DNA of 5,708 bases from SZUA-584 sp050943225. GTDB lineage: Bacteria; Bacillota; Clostridia; Christensenellales; SZUA-584. Position numbers and translations under genes: made by a program. This document shows, piece by piece, positions 1 to 5,585 of the stretch. The DNA lies in the NCBI GenBank assembly GCA_050943225.1, contig JBMNOT010000133.1, positions 1-5,708 of the forward strand, written 5' to 3'. The number at the start of each line of letters is the position of its first letter. Within the stretch, counting starts at the first letter, position 1. The notes beneath the pieces are model-generated. The model saw nothing but the letters and a program-made list of their open reading frames with translations, was not told where the DNA came from and searched no databases.

Positions 1-377
1 ACGAGAAGCGGGGCGATGCGCTGGTCCGCGACGACCTGTCGCAGGAGCAGTTCCTCGCCATGCGCGGCGACGAGGGCATCACCGTCATCACCGGCTGTTC
101 CCACAACGGCCTCATAAACGTGCTGATAACGGCGGAAGAAAAATACGGCCCGGTTTCAGCGGTGGTGGGCGGCTTCCATTTAAGCGGCGCCCGCCGGTCG
201 GGGATACCGGCGTTCCAGGAGCCCGCAGGCGAAACCGCAGCCATCATCCGCTACATCAACCAAAAGAAGATCAAAAAGGTCTATACCGGGCACTGTACCG
301 GCGAGAGATCGCTGGAAAAGCTGGAGATGATGGCGCGGGTAAAAAGAATACAGGCAGGAGACGTTATCGAAATATAG
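1..377 (+). CDS. MBL-fold metal-dependent hydrolase (COG1237-like), C-terminal part
   Basis: This gene is cut by the left window edge. The open frame runs in from the edge (full codons from position 3) without a stop, so the Met at 60 is internal. About 125 residues are visible, and family members are usually about 250-280, so this is roughly the C-terminal half. Visible motifs are TGCSHNGLIN, GGFHLSGA and YTGHCTG. These are the late metal-ligand and signature blocks of the MBL-fold subfamily that includes proteins annotated as dihydropterin ribofuranosyl-aminobenzene phosphate synthase-like. The His residues in CSHNG, GFHL and GHCTG are the likely metal ligands. The HxHxDH motif would lie in the missing part. 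The protein is probably a cytoplasmic metal-dependent hydrolase; the substrate cannot be told. Its TAG stop is immediately followed by the ATG of the next gene, so the two are probably co-transcribed. Family assignment is confident, physiological role is not. Confidence 0.88.
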   Translation, partial: EKRGDALVRDDLSQEQFLAMRGDEGITVITGCSHNGLINVLITAEEKYGPVSAVVGGFHLSGARRSGIPAFQEPAGETAAIIRYINQKKIKKVYTGHCTGERSLEKLEMMARVKRIQAGDVIEI

Positions 378-644
378 ATGGACGATATGGATAAGCAGCG
401 CATCGCAGATATGCTGTCCGGCATGCAGTTCGGGCGCAAAGCACCGCCGTCCAGGCAGAACAAGGCGGCGTACGCGGCGCTGGAAGCCGGCGTCGCCGAC
501 GTGCTAAAAGACCTTAATCGGCTGCACCTTCGGCTGTGGCATGCGATGTCCCGGCGCGAATATCACAGCCTTTCTCTGGAAGAAGCGCGACTCGAGCTTC
601 AGTCCATTAAGGCGCGCATCAGCAGCCTGACGCAGAAAGAATAA
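378..644 (+). CDS. Small helical protein of unknown function
   Basis: I do not recognise this 88-residue protein. It has no signal peptide or membrane segment. Residues about 28-60 and 66-86 read as two amphipathic helices rich in Ala, Leu, Arg and Glu, separated by a short Ser-Leu-Ser turn, so a helical hairpin or short coiled coil is likely. The N-terminal 25 residues look less ordered and contain KAPPSR. The ATG directly follows the TAG of the MBL hydrolase (TAGATG). The only AGGAG upstream (356-360) is 17 nt away, too far for normal initiation, so translation is probably coupled to termination of the upstream gene. A second in-frame ATG at 387 is an alternative start, also without its own ribosome binding site. 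It could be a partner or regulator of the hydrolase, but that is only inferred from coupling. I judge it real from the tight junction, the uninterrupted frame and the gene end just before the terminator region. Confidence 0.65.
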   Translation: MDDMDKQRIADMLSGMQFGRKAPPSRQNKAAYAALEAGVADVLKDLNRLHLRLWHAMSRREYHSLSLEEARLELQSIKARISSLTQKE

Positions 645-658
645 TCCCACGGCTCAGG

Positions 659-686
659 AAAAAAGGCTTCCCGATCGGGAAGCCTT
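659..686 (-). terminator. Rho-independent terminator for the cupin end of the minus-strand genes
   Basis: Positions 663-686 form a perfect 24-bp palindrome (arm AAGGCTTCCCGA). Read on the minus strand it is followed by a run of six T (664-659, partly shared with the stem), the classical intrinsic terminator layout. It lies 22 nt beyond the cupin stop. On the plus strand the stem is followed by TTAAAACAG and lacks a U-tract, so termination of the 88-residue gene here would be weaker, though the strong stem may still act in both directions between the convergent units. Confidence 0.88.
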
Positions 687-708
687 AAAACAGCCTTATA
701 GTCGCCTG

Positions 709-1056
709 TCAATCCAGTATGATGACCGCGAGGATTTTGAGCGTTTCGTCGTTTTCGTTGGACACCGCGTGGAACGAGCCGCTGGGGCACACGCTGCAGT
801 CGCCCTTGCGGAACGGGCGGATAACGCCGTTGTCATTGAGGATGCCCTCGCCCTCTACCACGTAGTAAATCTCCGACTCGTTCTTGTGCTCATGACGGCC
901 CACGCTGCAGCCCTTGTCAAGGCACATCAGTGAGACCAATCGCGATTTTGCGGGCAGATCTTCCTTAGGCACCAGGTGTACAATTTCCGTCGTCCCAAAC
1001 CCGTCGCGCATCCGGACTCGGGATTCCACCTTCATTTCATCAGCTTTGTAAAACAT
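709..1056 (-). CDS. Small single-domain cupin protein
   Basis: This 115-residue protein is one cupin beta-barrel. Cupin motif 1 is complete: Gly49, His55-x-His57, Glu62 and Gly69 (GRHEHKNESE). Motif 2 is also complete: Gly85, Pro91, Gly93, His96 and Asn100 (CPSGSFHAVSN). His55, His57, Glu62 and His96 would bind one metal ion. Small stand-alone cupins of this kind include isomerases, dioxygenases and sugar- or ligand-binding proteins, so the reaction cannot be assigned. The start at 1056 is well supported: AAGGAG on the minus strand at 1069-1064, seven nt before the ATG. It lies 56 nt downstream of hom with no terminator in the gap, so it may be the last gene of the ECF-coaX-hom unit. The AT-rich gap also contains a TATAAA (1082-1077) with no good -35, so a separate weak promoter cannot be excluded. 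A terminator follows the stop. Confidence 0.9.
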   Translation of the reverse strand: MFYKADEMKVESRVRMRDGFGTTEIVHLVPKEDLPAKSRLVSLMCLDKGCSVGRHEHKNESEIYYVVEGEGILNDNGVIRPFRKGDCSVCPSGSFHAVSNENDETLKILAVIILD

Positions 1057-1112
1057 AACCTTTCTCCTTCTTCTTATTTATAATGGTTTAATATATGCGC
1101 TTAAGCTTTCCT

Positions 1113-2384
1113 TTAGCTTTCTACCCGGATCATGCTCGCGACGCTGATAACTTCAGGGATGTAGGAGATATCGTCCACCGCGCGCTTCACGGAGATCTCC
1201 TTGGCCTTGTGCGTCACAAATATCAGCGGCACATGCTCGCCGCTTCGCCCTTTCTGCATCACGGTGGCCACGCTCACATTGTGCTGTCCCAGAACGCTCG
1301 CAATCTTGGCCAGCACACCGGGCTCGTCCTTTACGATAAAGCGCAGGAAAAACTCGCTCTCCCAGTTGTTCTCGAACGACAGCTCGTCGGAAACCCGGTC
1401 CTCGTTGTAGAACGTGGTATACCGGTGCTTGTCGCGGCCCGCCGCATACACCACGTCGGATACAACCGCGCTGGCCGTGGGCATATCGCCGGCGCCTCGC
1501 CCGTACAGCATGATGTCGTTCACGATGTTGCAGTGCAGGTAGATGGCGTTGAAAGACCCGCGCACCGAAGCCAAAGGATGCGTTTTGGGGATCATCGTGG
1601 GATGCACGCGCGCCTCCACGGTTTTGCCGCGCTTCTTGCCGATAGCCAGCAGCTTTACCGAATAGCCCAGCTCGTCCGCGTAGGCGATATCCTCCTGTGT
1701 GATGCCCGTGATGCCTTCGCGGTAGATGTACTCCACCGGCACGCGCGCATGGAACGCCATCGACGACAGTATCGACAGCTTATACATCGCGTCGTAGCCT
1801 TCCACGTCGTTCTTGGGATTGGCTTCCGCAAAGCCCAGCTGCTGCGCTTCCTTCAGCACCGCCTCATAACTCGCCCTGTCCTGCTCCATCTTGGAGAGTA
1901 TATAGTTGGTCGTACCGTTGATGATGCCCATCACCGACGTGATCTCGTTGGCCTGCAGGCTGTCCCATATGGTGCGCAGTATCGGTATGCCGCCGCCCAC
2001 GCTCGCTTCGAAATACAGTCCCGCGCCGCTCGCCTTCGCAGCGGCGTCCAGCTCCGGCCAGAAACGCGCCAGCAGCTCCTTGTTGGCCGTCACCACCGTC
2101 TTGCCCGCGTTAAGCGCTGCCAAAACGAACTCCTTCGCAGGGCTGACGCCGCCGATCAGCTCGATGACGATATCGATATCCGGGTCGGCCGCCACGTCTT
2201 TGTAAAAATCCTTGACCTTGAGCTCCTCGGGAATTTCGATGGCATACTGTAGAGCCAGCACCTTTTTTATGTTCAGCGAAATGCCTTCCTTGTGCTCGAT
2301 GTTGGCCTTTTGCATCGCGATGGTCTTATACACGCCGGAACCGACTGTGCCCAGCCCGATCAGCGCGATATTAACGTTTTTCAT
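1113..2384 (-). CDS. hom: Homoserine dehydrogenase with C-terminal ACT domain
   Basis: Catalyses NAD(P)H-dependent reduction of aspartate semialdehyde to homoserine in the cytoplasm, the branch point towards threonine and methionine. The 423 residues match the usual length of the ACT-containing form. The N-terminal Rossmann fold carries GLGTVG (10-15) and TANKELL (99-105). NGTTNY is at 156-161. The catalytic block DVEGYDAMYKL (193-203) has the Asp198 and Lys202 spacing typical of the family's active-site Asp and Lys. YGRGAGDMPTASAV lies at 294-307. An ACT domain begins near 348 (KDEPGVLAKIASVLGQHNVS), suggesting feedback control, probably by threonine. Its ATG overlaps the coaX stop as ATGA, and the ribosome binding site (AGAGGGGAG on the minus strand) lies inside the last coaX codons, so the two are translationally coupled. 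No thrB, thrC or aspartokinase gene is in the window. Function is confident. Confidence 0.97.
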   Translation of the reverse strand: MKNVNIALIGLGTVGSGVYKTIAMQKANIEHKEGISLNIKKVLALQYAIEIPEELKVKDFYKDVAADPDIDIVIELIGGVSPAKEFVLAALNAGKTVVTANKELLARFWPELDAAAKASGAGLYFEASVGGGIPILRTIWDSLQANEITSVMGIINGTTNYILSKMEQDRASYEAVLKEAQQLGFAEANPKNDVEGYDAMYKLSILSSMAFHARVPVEYIYREGITGITQEDIAYADELGYSVKLLAIGKKRGKTVEARVHPTMIPKTHPLASVRGSFNAIYLHCNIVNDIMLYGRGAGDMPTASAVVSDVVYAAGRDKHRYTTFYNEDRVSDELSFENNWESEFFLRFIVKDEPGVLAKIASVLGQHNVSVATVMQKGRSGEHVPLIFVTHKAKEISVKRAVDDISYIPEVISVASMIRVES

Positions 2385-3172
2385 TGACTCCCCTCTATTC
2401 TCAGCCTTTTTTTGTTCTTATGATACAGTATATTAAGTCCAATCAATGTCAGCAGGCTGTTGACCTCATCAATTTCCTGCGTCTCCTGGGCAATCACGTT
2501 GGCCATGCCGCCCGTGGCGATCACGCGGGGGCTGCCGCCCATCTCCGCCTTCATGCGGCGGATGATATAGTCCACCTGCCCCACATAGCCGTAAATAATG
2601 CCGGCTTGCATGCCCGCTATCGTGTTCCTCGCGATGACGGACTCGGGCTTTACCAGCTCCACGCGCGGCAGTTTGGCCGCCCCGGAAGACAGCGCCTCCG
2701 CCGATATCCGTATGCCCGGGCATATGGCGCCGCCCAAAAAGTCGCCGCTTGCCGACACCGCGCCAAACGTGGTGGCTGTGCCGAAGTCCACGATGATGCA
2801 CGCCCCGCCGTACAGCGTATACGCCGCCACAGCGCCCGCAATCCGGTCCGTCCCCAGTTCCTTGGGGTTGTCGTACAATATGTTGATGCCCGTCTTCATG
2901 CCGGGCCCCACCATCATCGCTTTCTTGCCGAAATACATGGTGAGCATGTGCTGCAGCGTATAGTTGATGGACGGGATGACGGACGAGATGATGATGCCTT
3001 CCACTTCATCCGGTTTTCGCCCTATATGGTTGAAAAAAGCCATAATGCGGATGCCGTAATCATCCGCGGTGCGCTCCAGTTTGGTCGCAATGCGCCAGGA
3101 ATTAACCAGCCTGTCGCCGTCAAACAGGCCGCATTTGATGTTGCTGTTGCCCATGTCCAATACAAATACCAT
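2381..3172 (-). CDS. coaX: Type III pantothenate kinase
   Basis: Phosphorylates pantothenate with ATP to 4'-phosphopantothenate, the first step of coenzyme A synthesis. This is the ASKHA-fold enzyme that is not inhibited by CoA and needs a monovalent cation. Numbering from the chosen start: DMGNSNIK (6-13) is the phosphate-binding loop, GTDR (107-110) carries the catalytic Asp, VDFGTATT (128-135) is the second nucleotide/cation motif, GGAICPG lies at 147-153, and ATGG (219-222) is a late glycine motif. I chose ATG 3172 (263 residues). On the minus strand GGAG at 3182-3179 sits six nt upstream, and the product then begins MVFVLDMGNSN, like most family members. The in-frame ATG at 3184, directly after the upstream TGA, would add four residues but has no ribosome binding site. 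The gene lies between the ECF S component and hom and ends in an ATGA overlap with hom. Confidence 0.96.
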   Translation of the reverse strand: MVFVLDMGNSNIKCGLFDGDRLVNSWRIATKLERTADDYGIRIMAFFNHIGRKPDEVEGIIISSVIPSINYTLQHMLTMYFGKKAMMVGPGMKTGINILYDNPKELGTDRIAGAVAAYTLYGGACIIVDFGTATTFGAVSASGDFLGGAICPGIRISAEALSSGAAKLPRVELVKPESVIARNTIAGMQAGIIYGYVGQVDYIIRRMKAEMGGSPRVIATGGMANVIAQETQEIDEVNSLLTLIGLNILYHKNKKRLRIEGSQ

Positions 3173-3184
3173 TAAGCTCTCCAT

Positions 3185-3799
3185 TCAAGCCGGATTCTTT
3201 TTACTTTTCTGCTTCTGTATCGCCCACACGATGGGCACACACAGCAACACAGCCACAGCGGCCTCCGGCAGGCCGTTTATTGCGCCAATTGTGCACAGTA
3301 TTCCTCCGAGCAGATAAGGTGTGGTTCCAAACGCCTCCGCCACCTGCCCGATTTCCGGCAAAAACAGCAGGTACAGCGCTCCCAGAAACAGCACCGTATT
3401 GGTCAGCGACCCAACCAAAGCGCCTGCCCCGGTTGCCACCCGCTGTCTCATCCTGGACTCGCCGCTCACAGCCCGGTAAACCAGCCATGTCGTCACCGGT
3501 ACCAGCAAGCGCGGTACAAAAACGAGTATGACTGTCTTAAGCGGGCTGATCGCAAAAAGCAGTTGGCTTAATGCGGTTGGCTTTATAAATACCTGCAAAA
3601 AGCTCGTCAACCCAAAAAAGAAGCCCAACACCACTCCCACGCCCAACCCTTCCGTGATCGTGCCGATGATAACAGGTATGCACAGCAGCGTAATTTCGAT
3701 GGGTGGTATGGGGATATACCCCACAGGCGTCAGCCCGAGCAGCAGGCAGATCGCCACAAGCAGGGAAGTGATGATAAAGCGACGCGTTCCTTTATTCAT
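3185..3799 (-). CDS. ECF transporter S component, probably for pantothenate
   Basis: A 204-residue integral membrane protein with about six hydrophobic segments (roughly 8-27, 36-50, 53-72, 84-108, 122-147, 162-195) and a basic C-terminal tail (KQKSKKNPA). The GLTPVGYIPIPPIEITL stretch (22-38) followed by IPVIIG and FFGLTS is typical of the ECF substrate-binding subunit family to which PanT-type transporters belong. Such a subunit binds a vitamin outside the cell and imports it with the shared EcfA, EcfA' and EcfT module, which is not in this window. Substrate is inferred: the next gene, separated by only a few nt, is pantothenate kinase, so uptake followed by phosphorylation is the simplest reading. 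A different vitamin is possible. The start at 3799 has a strong GGAGG (3809-3805, minus strand), five nt upstream. A promoter and structured leader precede it. Confidence 0.88.
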   Translation of the reverse strand: MNKGTRRFIITSLLVAICLLLGLTPVGYIPIPPIEITLLCIPVIIGTITEGLGVGVVLGFFFGLTSFLQVFIKPTALSQLLFAISPLKTVILVFVPRLLVPVTTWLVYRAVSGESRMRQRVATGAGALVGSLTNTVLFLGALYLLFLPEIGQVAEAFGTTPYLLGGILCTIGAINGLPEAAVAVLLCVPIVWAIQKQKSKKNPA

Positions 3800-3850
3800 T
3801 TTTACCTCCGTTCAGGCTCCGTGCAATGGATGCCCGACATTGTCGTTTAT

Positions 3851-3913
3851 TTAGGCTTTTCTTATGCTGCGTAGCGCTGCGCCAGGTCATACACCCGCAG
3901 CCAAAAAACCTAA
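3851..3913 (-). other. Structured 5' leader hairpin before the ECF gene
   Basis: The leader RNA can form a long imperfect hairpin starting at its predicted 5' end. The outer stem pairs UUAGGUUUUUU (3913-3903) with GAAAAGCCUAA (3861-3851), 11 pairs including two G-U. An inner stem pairs GCUGCG (3901-3896) with CGCAGC (3871-3866), with a further possible GGU/ACC pairing inside. No U-run follows, so it does not look like a terminator. It may stabilise the transcript, or be a cis-regulatory element. I do not recognise a named riboswitch. The fold was made by eye. Confidence 0.4.
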
Positions 3914-3918
3914 TGAGT

Positions 3919-3947
3919 ATTATATCAACATCACCCGGTGCACGCAA
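3919..3947 (-). promoter_or_regulatory. Sigma-70/SigA-type promoter for the ECF-coaX-hom unit
   Basis: On the minus strand a perfect TATAAT (3924-3919) follows TTGCGT (3947-3942) with a 17-bp spacer. The predicted transcription start is near 3912, giving a leader of about 112 nt before the ECF start. The promoter lies just downstream of the rarA stop, and no convincing terminator is seen after rarA, so read-through from rarA may add to transcription. The -35 matches the consensus only in TTG. Confidence 0.6.
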
Positions 3948-3965
3948 TAACCATTCGCCTGCCGC

Positions 3966-5276
3966 TCATTCCTCCCGCCGCATATACCGGCGCACCTCTT
4001 TGATCTTCTTCTCGTACCCCTCACCGGAGGGCTGGTAATACACCCGCCCCACCAGATTGTCAGGCAGGTACTGCTGCGGCGTGTAATGGCGCTCAAAGTC
4101 GTGCGGATACTTATATCCCTTGCCGTTGCCCAGCTTGTCTGCGCCGCGGTAATGGGTATCGCGCAAATGCAGCGGCACCGGCACCTGATAGGCATGCTCC
4201 GCGTCCGCAAACGCCTTGTCCACCGCCACCACCACCGAGTTGGACTTGGGCGACTCGCATAAAAATATGATGGCCTGCGCAATGGACAGCCGCGCCTCCG
4301 GCATGCCGACGAATTCCAGCGCCTGCGCCGCCGCCACCGCCTGCGTCATGGCGGAGGGATTGGCAAGCCCGATATCCTCGCTGGCGTGCACAATAATGCG
4401 CCGCATAATGAGCCGCGGGTCCACCCCCGCGTAGATCAGGCGCCCGAACCAGAACAGCGCCGCGTCCGCGTCCGAGCCGCGCAGCGATTTGCAGAACGCG
4501 CTGAGCATGTTGTAGTATTCCTCGTCGTCGCAGCGCACCGCGCGCCGCTGGATGGATTCCTCCGCGATTTTCAGCGTGATGTGGATAACCCCTTCAGCGT
4601 CGGGCGGCGTGGTCGGCACCGCAAGCTCCACCGCGTTCAGCGCAGCGCGCGCATCGCCGTTGGCCACGTTGGCGATGTGCTCCATCGCGTCTTCGTCCAT
4701 CTGCACGTTAAGCATGCCCAGCCCGCGCTCACTGTCTGTCAGCGCCGCCCGCATGATCTGCTTCACGTCGTCTTTGGTCAGCGCGTAGAACTGGAACAGC
4801 CGGCACCGGCTGACGATGGCGCTGGTCATGGAAACCATCGGATTCTCCGTGGTAGAGCCGATGAAGCGGATAATGCCCTTCTCGATGGCGGGCAGTATGC
4901 TGTCGGACTGCGTCTTGGACCACCGGTGGCACTCGTCCAGCAGCAGGTAAGTCGGCTGCCCGTGCAGCTTCAGCCGCTCTTCCGCGCGCTCAATGATCAC
5001 GCGCACATCCTTCACGCCGCTGGTCACTGCGTTCAGCTTCTCAAAAGCGGCGCCGGTGGTATTGGCAATCACATAGGCGAGCGTCGTCTTGCCCGAGCCG
5101 GGCGGGCCGAAGAATATCGATGACGTCAGCCGATCCGTCTCAATGGCGCGGCGCAGCAGCTTGCCCGGCCCTACGATGTGCGCCTGCCCGAAAAATTCGT
5201 CCAGCGTGCGCGGTCTCATCCTGTCCGCCAGCGGCGCGGCGCGGCTTACGTTCTGTTCAAACAAATCATCCATCAT
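3966..5276 (-). CDS. rarA: Replication-associated recombination protein A (AAA+ ATPase)
   Basis: A RarA/MgsA family ATPase (WRNIP1 in eukaryotes), related to clamp-loader and RuvB ATPases, that acts at stalled or gapped replication forks. The 436 residues are the usual length. Visible motifs are Walker A GPPGSGKT (57-64), Walker B LLLDEC (111-116) followed by HRW, sensor 1 GSTTENP (140-146) and an arginine-finger type SRCR (156-159). The C-terminal part contains the family blocks ending in KYPHDF and YLPDNL, belonging to the tetramerisation region. Walker B more often reads DEIHRF in this family; here it is DECHRW, with the catalytic Asp-Glu kept. The start at 5276 is supported by GAGGTGATCC (5287-5278, minus strand), a ten-base match to the 16S 3' end complement, with GAGG seven nt from the ATG. 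A second Met follows immediately (5273). It is probably transcribed alone or with the downstream ECF unit. Confidence 0.97.
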   Translation of the reverse strand: MMDDLFEQNVSRAAPLADRMRPRTLDEFFGQAHIVGPGKLLRRAIETDRLTSSIFFGPPGSGKTTLAYVIANTTGAAFEKLNAVTSGVKDVRVIIERAEERLKLHGQPTYLLLDECHRWSKTQSDSILPAIEKGIIRFIGSTTENPMVSMTSAIVSRCRLFQFYALTKDDVKQIMRAALTDSERGLGMLNVQMDEDAMEHIANVANGDARAALNAVELAVPTTPPDAEGVIHITLKIAEESIQRRAVRCDDEEYYNMLSAFCKSLRGSDADAALFWFGRLIYAGVDPRLIMRRIIVHASEDIGLANPSAMTQAVAAAQALEFVGMPEARLSIAQAIIFLCESPKSNSVVVAVDKAFADAEHAYQVPVPLHLRDTHYRGADKLGNGKGYKYPHDFERHYTPQQYLPDNLVGRVYYQPSGEGYEKKIKEVRRYMRREE

Positions 5277-5318
5277 CGGATCACCTCGGCCATCGTGACG
5301 AAATCCGCCATATGTGCC

Positions 5319-5348
5319 ATCATATCACTTAAGGCCGCCCCATGAAAA
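5319..5348 (-). promoter_or_regulatory. Probable rarA promoter (extended -10)
   Basis: On the minus strand TGATATGAT gives an extended -10 (TG-n-TATGAT, with TATGAT at 5324-5319). TTTTCA at 5348-5343 is a possible weak -35 with an 18-bp spacer. A start near 5312 would leave a leader of about 35 nt before the rarA ATG. It is divergent from the promoter of the small RNA, whose -10 is only about 65 bp away. Confidence 0.42.
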
Positions 5349-5365
5349 GACCGGCGCGCTTTATG

Positions 5366-5395
5366 TGTGCAAAAACGCTTTTTTTGTGCTATAAT
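5366..5395 (+). promoter_or_regulatory. Promoter of the small RNA gene
   Basis: TGCTATAAT (5387-5395) is a consensus extended -10 on the plus strand, with TATAAT at 5390-5395. The best -35 is poor (TGTGCA, 5366-5371, 18-bp spacer), but an A- and T-rich stretch (5371-5385) precedes the -10. Transcription would begin about 5402-5404. No open reading frame with a ribosome binding site follows, in line with a noncoding transcript. Confidence 0.6.
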
Positions 5396-5401
5396 TCGGT
5401 C

Positions 5402-5584
5402 CGATGCGCAGAACGTTAAAGTTTCCTGCCGCACCTGGCGACGGGACAAGGTTGCAAGTCTTTTTTGGTGTTTCCAGCCTTAAGACTTATCGCGCGCCGC
5501 CGGCATTGCGGCTCAGCCGGTGCCCGCCAGAGTTCGGAGGCGGCTTGTTGCTTTAATACCGGGCACAAAACCGCTTTGTTTTTT
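5402..5584 (+). ncRNA. ssrS: Small noncoding RNA, probable 6S RNA
   Basis: About 183 nt between a consensus -10 and a T-run, with no coding potential. By hand it folds as a rod. The closing stem pairs UUAAAG (5416-5421) with CUUUAA (5551-5556), GCCGC (5428-5432) with GCGGC (5540-5544), and CUGGCG (5435-5440) with CGCCAG (5525-5530). A central bubble follows: about 15 nt on the 5' side (5441-5455), and a 3' side holding a small GC hairpin (5498-5504 with 5516-5522). The apical arm pairs AAGUCUU (5456-5462) with AAGACUU (5482-5488), with UGG/CCA inside. Closing stem, bubble with a 3'-side hairpin, apical arm and a length near 180-200 nt match 6S RNA, which binds the housekeeping RNA polymerase and lowers transcription in stationary phase. 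As I recall, 6S genes of several Bacillota lie near rarA, which supports the call. The alternative is a riboswitch or attenuator leader whose gene was displaced by the adjacent insertion sequence. Confidence 0.58.
5537..5584 (+). terminator. Intrinsic terminator of the small RNA
   Basis: GAGGCGG (5537-5543) can pair with CCGCUUU (5571-5577, two G-U), extended inside by UUGU with ACAA and GC with GC. The stem is followed by a G and six U (5579-5584). The hairpin uses the same GCGGC as the closing stem of the RNA, so the two structures exclude each other. Confidence 0.55.
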
Positions 5585-5585
5585 G

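Noticed and set aside
663..686. The perfect 24-bp palindrome as an operator or recombination site.
   Set aside because: Its place after a stop codon and the T-run on the minus strand make a terminator the sufficient explanation.
1057..1112. Terminator or strong promoter between hom and the cupin gene.
   Set aside because: Only a weak AAGCT/AGCTT hairpin without a U-run and a TATAAA without a good -35 are present; too little for either call.
1095..2252. Long open frame on the plus strand opposite hom (385 codons).
   Set aside because: It is antisense to a clear homoserine dehydrogenase. Its product is rich in His, Arg, Val and Ala without any domain, as expected from a mirror frame in GC-rich DNA.
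2384..3175. Open frame on the plus strand opposite coaX (263 codons).
   Set aside because: Fully antisense to pantothenate kinase, His/Arg/Ala-rich, no family features.
3914..3965. Terminator after rarA.
   Set aside because: No GC-rich stem followed by T residues on the minus strand was found here; the TTTTTT at 3908-3903 lies in the leader hairpin and has no stem before it.
4386..5123. Open frame on the plus strand opposite rarA (245 codons).
   Set aside because: Antisense shadow of a well-conserved AAA+ ATPase, compositionally biased, without a ribosome binding site.
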